DNA of 20,951 nucleotides from an uncultured Clostridia bacterium (GTDB taxonomy: Bacteria > Bacillota > Clostridia > TANB77 > CAG-508), in contig CANRPQ010000011.1 of NCBI GenBank assembly GCA_947632525.1, positions 1-20,951 of the forward strand, written 5' to 3'. The translations under genes and the position numbers were made by a program. Below, piece by piece: positions 16,001 through 20,951 of the stretch (position 1 is its first letter; each line of letters starts with the position of its first letter). A model generated the notes under the pieces. That model was not told the DNA's origin and made no database searches. It worked only from the letters and a program-made list of their open reading frames with translations.

Positions 16001-16936
16001 TTGAACATAATTCCACATATGTTCTTCATATCTAGTACTTGATGTATAAGCACCATATACTAAAACGCAAGGAATATTAATTTCGTCTAATATCATTTTG
16101 AAAGCTCTTGCAAAACCTTCACAAACGATTTCATGTTTTGGTCCAAAAGCTCCATAAACAGTTCTAACATTCCATGGATCACCTTTTTGACCTTCCAATT
16201 GTTGGTGATCAATTTTATAATTTTCTTCTATAATTGTTTCTTCTAGTTTATAAGCATTTGCTCTAATAATAATGTCATGAGCTTTTTCAATCTTTTTAAT
16301 TGTTATATCTTCATCATTATCTGATGTGACTTTCTCTACTTCATCAACAGCTTTATCTAATTCAGTTTTTACAGTACCAAGAGCAGTTTTCAACTCATTA
16401 ACTTTAACTTTTTTATTAGAATAATCCCAAAAAGCTTTATTTATATAGGTTTCTGATCTTCCTATTCCAATAAATACTTTTAGTTGACCTGCTTGGCTTA
16501 AAACTCTTAAAGTAATGTAATCAGGATCAACAAAGAAAAGTCCTGCATGGTCAGCAAAATAAGCATCTCTTGCAGCTCCCATTGTATTTAATAGGTCTTG
16601 GCTTCCTTTGGTGTATGCTTGTAATTTATTTCTTAAACCTTCTGTTTTGTTTATTTTTTCAGTAATATCTCTAGAATCAACACCAAACTTAGTGTCTTGC
16701 CTTGATAATTCAGCCTTTAATTTGTCATAATTACATCCGAAAAACATTTCATCAAAAATTTCATAAAAAACTTTAGAATCATCATCTAATTGTTCGTAAA
16801 AATATTTTTCTGCAATATTTGTACTTTTTGGCTCTGTAGCATATGTAACCTTTGGAGTTAAAATGCTTAAGAAACTAAATTGCGCAAGTATTAATGATAT
16901 AATAATAATGCTTGATATTATTTTTTTATAATTCAT
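13040..16936 (-). CDS. large secreted transglutaminase-like protein with cohesin- and dockerin-like modules
   Basis: The start at 16936 follows GGGGAGGT and gives 1,298 residues. In order: a signal peptide (about 1-33, TYA/TEP), a helical region (to about 240), and a transglutaminase-like core with triad Cys272 (VCEGFARAFK), His306 (EEHMWNYV) and Asp321 (GVDTTWD). After these come a DLNENGVEDPGE calcium-loop-like segment near 420, Ig-like beta domains, and a cohesin-like module (about 940-1115, with GALLSYDRQKLQC). A dockerin-like C-terminus (about 1230-1298) has LDGDGELKINDISLFKLDYIG plus a second, weaker half (NETDINDLVLMIYEY). The enzyme may cleave or cross-link proteins or peptidoglycan peptides; many such domains act as cysteine proteases. 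It forms an operon with the anchored cohesin-like gene. Confidence 0.85.
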   Translation of the reverse strand: MNYKKIISSIIIISLILAQFSFLSILTPKVTYATEPKSTNIAEKYFYEQLDDDSKVFYEIFDEMFFGCNYDKLKAELSRQDTKFGVDSRDITEKINKTEGLRNKLQAYTKGSQDLLNTMGAARDAYFADHAGLFFVDPDYITLRVLSQAGQLKVFIGIGRSETYINKAFWDYSNKKVKVNELKTALGTVKTELDKAVDEVEKVTSDNDEDITIKKIEKAHDIIIRANAYKLEETIIEENYKIDHQQLEGQKGDPWNVRTVYGAFGPKHEIVCEGFARAFKMILDEINIPCVLVYGAYTSSTRYEEHMWNYVQLENKWYGVDTTWDNTDTKDPDAAIEERDKEKVSYQYFLAGEDIMNLNHTVTGIMSVSNKEFKYPKIEKSSDKYKLASEIAGLRVELDANSYDSDDDIKAAKIKVSYFIDLNENGVEDPGERMGYKKAKEHGYYLLSSMMSYKIPEQTTHQKPLNFGEEGWNYNGYFAYINPDIYGAINDFYDDGTEVKDNDGITDKNSYVSFYNASCNFMYFGVTTEKPVEWYDGIDKNLTDLYKMTTYLGTSADMVALSDKIHNPAGEYVKPPYIESASPIQNSTMLIEDGPYDVTIVYDEKLVEIGDEEKVEPKVTIDNSSNTKYNDYELTDFHFDGDKTITFKFKPSQLYADDSVYYTIDMLGLMGETSHKRPMAASYFCAHKCSAYAFKSQGFDWNVYGKPQLMDDASLNDLANFEALSDEEGADLSQLLKHRMTLVTETTKPSEEKEMNKLLENNEELTDGGKIVETQTYNIKLTLCKMQKIKDGQKVRIMLGFPDGYGPEDAGVTFKAYHYTKDASGRITGVNEIPCMVTELGLIIECDAFSPFTIAAIEGAEVEDTSKTVIFQSNEGGDIYIEDKLADSAKFDEKNNEVTIKIKPVDGYVVDDIVIGEKVVDVNGDDIEKVSAVSSSNEISYTIKYDDLKDQAGSAMVAKVAFIPETIKEEEKSKGLEIVAQPLVQSSFTVEAEVKKDGEALADKSLDEGDEFEVEYKITDMKSVGKQGIKGIGALLSYDRQKLQCEEVKAGEGWKIQYNKDDNGERHNIVATYKIENEIMKTISPEDGNEEQIGSVIFKAKFMVLENRNTTEQIKLSHIEAGTGIKDSADVKANDVITSVKIEKLDTPPIEEKLENTNGAHFIITDSLVEGVEVGETVATLKTKLTSGSILPVKFFKKVDGSETLNELSDNNKIGTGTIIEVGEHKWTVVVRADLDGDGELKINDISLFKLDYIGEKRLEGEYLLATEMDTYKEEMNETDINDLVLMIYEYNNIEMKD

Positions 16937-16975
16937 AAAAGACCTCCCCATTTATTTTAAATTTTAGTCCATAAT

Positions 16976-17004
16976 ATTATACAACAATATTTCCATTTTA
17001 TCAA
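16976..17004 (-). promoter_or_regulatory. promoter of the cohesin/dockerin operon
   Basis: On the minus strand TTGATA (17004-16999), a 17-bp spacer and a perfect TATAAT (16981-16976) precede the start codon at 16936 by about 35-40 bp. No operator-like repeat is visible. Confidence 0.78.
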
Positions 17005-17082
17005 TAATTTTCCAAAAGAAAATAGAGCCTCTGTGACTAGCGATAAGTGATTTTTAATTTTTAGAAATATTTTGCAAGTGAT

Positions 17083-17185
17083 TTGGTTTTAATTTTGAAA
17101 TTTTATTAATTTATTTAACTTAAAATATCTATTTTTTCAAAACTGTCCCTCTCTCCTACTCTAGTAATTTTTTGCTATTTTAAAT
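17083..17185 (-). repeat. repeat B, copy 2, 3' of toxN
   Basis: Same family as 8843-8945. It lies about 40 bp past the stop codon of the ToxN-like gene, the same placement as the first copy relative to the serine hydrolase. Outside the repeat, 17005-17223 contains only the operon promoter region. Confidence 0.6.
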
Positions 17186-17223
17186 TTTATATTGACTTAT
17201 ACATGTAATTTGTCGCTTAGATA

Positions 17224-17727
17224 TTATTTATTATATTCAACACATTTTTCTTCTAATAATTTGAAATTGCAACATCTTGATTTTATATTTTCTGGTAATT
17301 TTCCATTATTGTATAATTGATATAGTTTAAAAGATTTATTTTTTACTTGCTTATAGTTTGCATTTAGCCAATCTAATTGTTCTCTTAATAATTTTTGATA
17401 TTTCAATTCCGCAATAGTTAAAGTTTCTTTGTTTAAATCTACTAAAGAGTAATTATCTTCATTTACTGGTATCATATTATTAAAGTTTACAGCACCTAAC
17501 TCCCCATCCTTTATTTTGAAAAAATCTAGGGTGTTTTTCATATTTTTATGTTTAGGCTTTGGACTTGACAATGGTGCAAAATACTCACAAGTATCTATTT
17601 GAAATAATATACCTATAAAAGGTCTTAATTCTTTTTCATTTTTATTATAAGCTACTTTATTATCAAATTTTCTTAAATAATCACAATAATTTGAATTAAC
17701 TCTAACAATCTTTAAATTTATAATCAT
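17224..17727 (-). CDS. toxN: type III toxin, ToxN/AbiQ endoribonuclease
   Basis: This 167-residue protein is of the ToxN/AbiQ family, sequence-specific endoribonucleases that process their own repeat RNA and are held inactive by it, and that often protect against phage. Family traits are the N-terminal strand with VNSNYCDYLRKFD, the block RPFIGILFQIDTCEYFAPLSSPKPKHK (36-62), the GAVNFNNMIPV strand, and the helical C-terminal half with AELKYQKLLREQLDWLN. Length fits the family. AGGAGG lies upstream; GTG at 17730 or ATG at 17727 could both be used. The gene is preceded by a terminator and three 36-nt repeats, exactly the type III layout, which makes the call strong. Confidence 0.93.
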   Translation of the reverse strand: MIINLKIVRVNSNYCDYLRKFDNKVAYNKNEKELRPFIGILFQIDTCEYFAPLSSPKPKHKNMKNTLDFFKIKDGELGAVNFNNMIPVNEDNYSLVDLNKETLTIAELKYQKLLREQLDWLNANYKQVKNKSFKLYQLYNNGKLPENIKSRCCNFKLLEEKCVEYNK

Positions 17728-17791
17728 CACAAATTACCTCCTTAGCATTTTAATTATATATTAAAATTTATAAAAACACAATAATACAAAA

Positions 17792-17814
17792 GGATTAGAG
17801 TTTGCCTCTAATCC
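17792..17814 (-). terminator. attenuating terminator between toxI and toxN
   Basis: On the minus strand GGATTAGAG and CTCTAATCC form a perfect 9-bp stem with a 5-base loop, followed by TTTTGT. Type III systems place such a hairpin between antitoxin RNA and toxin gene so that antitoxin is made in excess. Confidence 0.88.
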
Positions 17815-17821
17815 CCCTTTT

Positions 17822-17936
17822 TTAAGTTCCAATTTAATGGCTGGAAACACCGCTTTTTCAAATTCCAATTTATGGCTGGATTCACCGCTTTTTTAAGTTC
17901 CAACTTTACGGCTGGATTCACCAACTTTTTTTGCTA
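17822..17936 (-). ncRNA. toxI: ToxI antitoxin RNA, three tandem repeats
   Basis: Three repeats of 36, 35 and about 36 nt start (plus strand) at 17827, 17863 and 17898. On the minus strand each has the core GCGGTGAATCCAGCCATAAA or a variant, then TTGGAA, with A-rich junctions. The unit nearest the toxin differs by GTTT for GAAT, and the furthest has TTGGTG for GCGGTG and GCCGTAAAG. Repeats of this size folding as pseudoknots bind and inhibit ToxN. Each unit is cut from the precursor by the toxin in known systems. A TATAAT on the minus strand near 17955-17960 may be the promoter. Confidence 0.9.
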
Positions 17937-18152
17937 TTTCTAGCAATAATATTATATGCAAATTATATAAATTTATTGCTTGCTATATTTAAAATATAGC
18001 ATATTTTTATTTAATAATCAATATTTTTTGAAGATTTTTCTAGAATTTTATACTTTTTCAATAAATATGCATAAAAATCAAAAAAATTATATATATTTTT
18101 AAAACATCTATAATTTCTATTTACTCAAACTATTAAATTTAACCTATATATT

Positions 18153-18180
18153 GGTTTGTATTATCAAAGTTTTGTGCAAT
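18153..18180 (+). other. third dif-like core, right half only
   Basis: TCAAAG (18164-18169) followed by TTTTGTGCAAT (18170-18180) is identical to the centre and right arm of the site at 8049-8065; the exact match is 18 bp with the preceding A. The left arm, GGTTTGTATTA (18153-18163), is degenerate. It lies 10,115 bp from the site at 8049 in the same orientation. This is the layout of an Xer junction with one poor arm. Between toxI and this site, 17937-18152 holds only a 19-bp palindrome near 17982-18000. Confidence 0.55.
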
Positions 18181-18271
18181 TCAGTATAGTGGTCAAAAAA
18201 TAAGACCATGTTTCAGGTTCTATCTTTAAAATCTCTCTATTCCTTTAAGTAAACTTATTTCAGCTTATTAT

Positions 18272-18371
18272 TTAGATGATAAACTTTGTTAGTTAAATAT
18301 TAAAATGTCTTAAAATTGATTTTGATGCTTTATAAAATGAAATAATTTTATAATGTTATAAATTGTAATTT
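18272..18371 (+). repeat. repeat A, copy 3
   Basis: About 100 bp nearly 90% identical by eye to 8531-8630. It ends 3 bp before the stop codon of the minus-strand gene at 18375, so on that strand it forms the start of its 3' untranslated region. Confidence 0.6.
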
Positions 18372-18374
18372 GTT

Positions 18375-18680
18375 TTACTTTATCGGTTCATGATATATTA
18401 TCTCTTTATTGTTCTGTTTTGCATATTCAATTTCATTTTTAGTACTATTTCCAATATATCCATTAATATTAACAACATATATTGCATCACTAATGTCAAT
18501 TTTCTTTCTATGAATTTTATCTAAAATACTAGCATCAATACCTTCATATTTTTTTCCATCTACATTATAAACACATTGAATAACTGCATAACCTTCTTTT
18601 AGCTCTAATTCTTCAGATATTTTCATCATTTCTTTTGAATATCTCATACTTCCACAAATTGTTATTACCTTTATATTCAT
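18375..18680 (-). CDS. small GSMR-motif protein, nucleoside deoxyribosyltransferase-like
   Basis: This 101-residue protein has a Rossmann-like beginning VITICGSMRYSKEM (5-18, GSMR at 10-13), a DAIYVVNINGYIGNSTKNEIEYA segment (about 65-87) and a short C-terminus ending in a predicted strand (EIIYHEPIK). The G-S-M-R loop and the D-x-x-x-V-x-N-x-x-G-Y-I-G-x-S-T-x-x-E-I-E-Y-A pattern are shared by small proteins annotated as DUF4406 or nucleoside 2-deoxyribosyltransferase-like, in which the glutamate would be the nucleophile. Activity of the short forms is not established. GAAAGGAAAA precedes the ATG. It follows the CPBP gene by 45 bp and is probably cotranscribed. Confidence 0.65.
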   Translation of the reverse strand: MNIKVITICGSMRYSKEMMKISEELELKEGYAVIQCVYNVDGKKYEGIDASILDKIHRKKIDISDAIYVVNINGYIGNSTKNEIEYAKQNNKEIIYHEPIK

Positions 18681-18725
18681 AATATTTTTCCTTTCTAAAC
18701 AATAAATTACTATTTTGTGTTTTAA

Positions 18726-19370
18726 TTACATCATAAATATACCAATTACATTAGCAATAAAATGTGAAATCCAACTGCACCATGCATTGTCTGTCTTCTT
18801 AAATACAAGACCATAAAATATAGAATTTATAAATATAAATATTAAATCATAAATAACAATTAACGGATTGTTAAAATTAAAATGTCCTAAAGAAAATAAA
18901 ACCGATGTAATTATTAATGAAGGTATAAATTTTATGATTTTTGTAGTTTGTTTTTGAAAAAATGCTCTCCACGCAATTTCTTCTCCTAATGCTGCTATCG
19001 CAAGCATTAATATTGTTTTTATTATTTCTGATGAATCTATAAAATTTGTTCTATTGCCTAAATGCTCAATATATTTAGGTAAAAATCTTTTTGCAATTAT
19101 AAAACATAATATATTTAATAATGCAGGGGTAATTGATAATAATATAACTTTTACATCTTTAAAAGAAGAACAACACTTTTTTATATCTAATCCAGATGTT
19201 ACAACTTCATTTGTTTTTCTAGTAGTAAAATATGCTATAATACCTACAATTACTGATATACTTGCTAAATTTAAGACTTTTTCATTTACTTTAATATTTA
19301 AAATATTTGTGAATGATAAAATTATCATTACTATTAATAATGCAATTACACTTTTATTTAATTTCTTCAT
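18726..19370 (-). CDS. CPBP-family intramembrane glutamic protease
   Basis: The 214 residues start at the ATG following GGAGGAAAG; an upstream in-frame start would lie in the promoter. Six or so membrane helices are seen. The three conserved motifs are present: EEIAWR (130-135; Glu130, Glu131, Arg135), FSLGH (159-163) and HFIAN (203-207). These are the catalytic and binding residues of the CAAX protease / bacteriocin-processing (CPBP, Rce1-like) family, formerly called Abi. In Firmicutes such proteins are linked to bacteriocin self-immunity and processing of short peptides at the membrane. No bacteriocin gene is visible nearby, so the substrate is unknown. Confidence 0.9.
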   Translation of the reverse strand: MKKLNKSVIALLIVMIILSFTNILNIKVNEKVLNLASISVIVGIIAYFTTRKTNEVVTSGLDIKKCCSSFKDVKVILLSITPALLNILCFIIAKRFLPKYIEHLGNRTNFIDSSEIIKTILMLAIAALGEEIAWRAFFQKQTTKIIKFIPSLIITSVLFSLGHFNFNNPLIVIYDLIFIFINSIFYGLVFKKTDNAWCSWISHFIANVIGIFMM

Positions 19371-19399
19371 ATCTTTCCTCCACAAATTTATCTGGCTAA

Positions 19400-19428
19400 A
19401 GTATAACAAATAAGCAAGTGCTTGTAAA
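19400..19428 (-). promoter_or_regulatory. promoter of the CPBP gene, overlapping a terminator hairpin
   Basis: On the minus strand TTTACA (19428-19423), 17 bp, TATACT (19405-19400). The -35 lies in the loop of the hairpin at 19411-19444 and the spacer in its right arm, so termination of the upstream gene and initiation of this one use the same bases. Confidence 0.6.
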
Positions 19429-19444
19429 CATCTTCACTTGCTTA
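19405..19444 (-). terminator. terminator of the HD-domain gene
   Basis: TAAGCAAGTG (19411-19420) pairs perfectly over 10 bp with CACTTGCTTA (19435-19444). On the minus strand the stem is followed by TTTGTTATA, a modest T-rich tail. It lies 30 bp past the stop codon of the HD gene. Confidence 0.72.
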
Positions 19445-19473
19445 TATGATGATATCTAATTTTAATCTTTTTA

Positions 19474-20061
19474 TTATTCACATATATTATTCATGAAGTT
19501 ATTTATTCTCTCTTCATCTACTCTCATTGCTAATATTGTTTCTTCAATTAGTTTATCTAATTCCCATCCTAGCATTTCTGCTCCATACTCTATTACTTTT
19601 CTTGAACATCCTGCCGCAAATTTTTCGTTTTTATATTTTTTCTTTACTGATTTTAATTCTAAATCCTGTACACTTTTAGATGGTCTCATAATAGCAACTG
19701 CTCCAATTAATCCTGTTAGCTCATCAGTTGCATATAATATTTTTTCCATTTCATGCTCTGGTTTTATATCAACTGTTAAATTATATCCGTGACTTGCGGT
19801 TGCATGTATGATTTTTTCATCAATTCCTTTTTCTTTCATTATTTCTTGTTCTTTTATACAATGTTCTTCTGGATATTTCTCAAAGTCTAAATCGTGTAAT
19901 AATCCTACAATTCCCCAAAATTCTTTTTGTTCACCATATCCCAATTTTTCTGCAAAATATTTCATAACACCTTCTACTGTTAAAGCATGTTTAATATGAA
20001 AACTATCCTTATTATATTCTTTTAATAATTTAAATGCTTCTTCTCTTGATATATTACTCAT
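19474..20061 (-). CDS. HD-domain hydrolase
   Basis: This 195-residue all-helical protein carries the HD metal-binding pattern: first histidine in HALTVE (His25), the HD pair in GLLHDLD (His56-Asp57), an EEHC and HATASHG segment (His67, His86, His91) and the distal aspartate in ATDELTG (Asp113). HD proteins are metal-dependent phosphohydrolases acting on nucleotides or related phosphates. This compact form, usually annotated as an HDIG-domain protein, is widespread in clostridia without a known substrate. GGTAGGAAAAG precedes the ATG. It has its own terminator and is apparently monocistronic. Confidence 0.85.
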   Translation of the reverse strand: MSNISREEAFKLLKEYNKDSFHIKHALTVEGVMKYFAEKLGYGEQKEFWGIVGLLHDLDFEKYPEEHCIKEQEIMKEKGIDEKIIHATASHGYNLTVDIKPEHEMEKILYATDELTGLIGAVAIMRPSKSVQDLELKSVKKKYKNEKFAAGCSRKVIEYGAEMLGWELDKLIEETILAMRVDEERINNFMNNICE

Positions 20062-20249
20062 TTTTCTTTTCCTACCTTTCGTGTTTTTCTTCTTTTAATT
20101 GTTTTAACAATTTATTAATTTAATATTTTATATATTTTTGCTTTTTTCAATAAATTCTTTAAATAATTTCTTAACATTATAATATTAAGAACTTACCATA
20201 TTAAATATTTATATTTAATTTTAACAATTTTGAAATTTCCAACTCTTCC

Positions 20250-20951
20250 CTACTCTTGAGTAAAATTATAGATATTATATTTAGAGTCATATTTAAATCC
20301 TAATTTTTCTGCTAATTTTACAGAATTCATATTTGCAGCATCCCAGCTAACTTTTTTATTTTCTTTTATACATTCTAGTATCAATTTTGCAGCTAAAGCT
20401 GTTCCTATTCCTTTCCTTCTAAAATTTTCGCTAACTTTTATATTAACTTCAATTCCATCTTTATAGACTATATTTGATGAAGCAACTCCTATAATCTCAT
20501 TATCTTTTAGGCAACAAAAGCCTATTCCATCTTCATTATAATTGTCAGTTATATTAATAAATTTTTCGAATTTTATTCTATTTGCTAACTTTTCATCAAT
20601 TTTTATAATTTTAAAATCTGATTTAATATTATTTGATAACTTCTCTAGTTTAGAAATATCAAAATATACATCTTTTTTTATAGAATATCTTTCAGATTTA
20701 TTTATATTATTTTCATAAATACTTTCGATGAGCAATTTTAAATTATCACTTGGTATTATTGTATATAATCTTAATTTTTCATCTATTACTTTTTTTAAAG
20801 TAGTGGCATCAATAATACCGCTCATAAAGCAATATTTCCTTACAATAAGAATAGCAAATTTAGGAGTATATATATTATCAGCATATGCTTCGCCCATTTT
20901 TCCATCTAGTACACTATGTCCCATATAAAATCTTATATCATCAAATAAATA
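20250..20951 (-). CDS. GNAT-family acetyltransferase (N-terminus outside the window)
   Basis: The frame is open to the window edge: nine codons upstream of the internal ATG at 20924 (YLFDDIRFY) continue the protein, so the true start is beyond 20951. The visible 233 residues have an N-terminal part with MGHSVLDGKMGEAYADN and a C-terminal GNAT domain (about 130-225). The latter holds GFCCLKDNEIIGVASS, the acetyl-CoA loop FRRKGIGTALA (R-x-x-G-x-G/A) and the closing NMNSVKLAEKLGFKYD. It transfers an acetyl group from acetyl-CoA to an unknown amine. The 187 bp between it and the HD gene are AT-rich with no visible gene. Confidence 0.85.
   Translation of the reverse strand, partial: YLFDDIRFYMGHSVLDGKMGEAYADNIYTPKFAILIVRKYCFMSGIIDATTLKKVIDEKLRLYTIIPSDNLKLLIESIYENNINKSERYSIKKDVYFDISKLEKLSNNIKSDFKIIKIDEKLANRIKFEKFINITDNYNEDGIGFCCLKDNEIIGVASSNIVYKDGIEVNIKVSENFRRKGIGTALAAKLILECIKENKKVSWDAANMNSVKLAEKLGFKYDSKYNIYNFTQE

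Noticed and set aside
8843..17185. Repeat B and A as integron attC sites (GTTRRRY-like strings GTTAAAT and GTTGAAT occur in them)
   Set aside because: No partner RYYYAAC at the right distance, no paired core sites with extrahelical bases, and no integron integrase; a 7-mer match is expected by chance in such AT-rich DNA.
17827..17933. Short tandem repeats as a CRISPR array
   Set aside because: The repeats are back to back with no unique spacers, and they precede a ToxN gene with an intervening terminator; this is a type III antitoxin.
18183..18215. Possible end of an insertion sequence (TATAGTGGTCAAAAAATAAGACC) next to the third dif-like core
   Set aside because: It resembles the terminal style of some IS3-family elements, but there is no second end, target duplication or transposase remnant, so it is not called.

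Overview
The window is very AT-rich. Genes use standard start and stop codons with strong purine-rich ribosome binding sites, and AGA is the main arginine codon. A DivIC/FtsB-type gene follows what may be the end of the sporulation gene yabQ, and next comes rho. This suggests a low-GC Firmicute, probably an anaerobic gut-type Clostridium relative. I cannot name the species.

Layout. (1) 1-2047: chromosomal housekeeping genes (possible yabQ tail, septum-formation protein, rho with terminator). (2) 2064-8065: a complete filamentous phage (inovirus) prophage of 5,970 bp. It has no integrase and sits at a dif-like Xer site, with a 23-bp direct repeat at its ends. On the circular phage genome the order is: divergent XRE repressor with a two-operator promoter, small early genes, ssDNA-binding-protein candidate, major coat protein, terminator, small membrane protein, Zot-type assembly ATPase, small membrane proteins, pIII-like adsorption protein, pVI-like protein, a GC-rich multi-hairpin origin/packaging region and a Rep protein. 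(3) 8066-18180: a 10-kb segment of sparse accessory genes, nearly all on the minus strand: serine hydrolase, methyltransferase, RHS remnant, FGE-like membrane protein, a two-gene operon of cohesin/dockerin-like surface proteins, and a ToxIN type III toxin-antitoxin. A second partial dif-like core lies at its far end, so the segment may be, or may have been, another Xer-integrated element. (4) 18375-20951: minus-strand accessory genes (GSMR-motif small protein, CPBP protease, HD hydrolase, partial GNAT acetyltransferase).

The most striking observation concerns the two key membrane proteins of the phage, Zot and the pIII-like protein. Each is split by one +1 frameshift. In both, the break falls at a CGG codon, and skipping its C restores the frame on a glycine codon (GGT or GGC). 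By eye, CGG occurs in frame nowhere else in the roughly 5,000 codons I read here. This suggests programmed +1 frameshifting at a hungry or unassigned CGG codon. Without the shift, the pIII-like protein would be secreted without its C-terminal membrane anchor and Zot would be a 45-residue stub.

Other points of interest are the two operators overlapping the phage promoter, a hairpin that pairs with the Shine-Dalgarno of the first early gene, the reconstructed long palindrome of the ancestral Xer site, and two families of roughly 100-bp intergenic repeats in the accessory segment.
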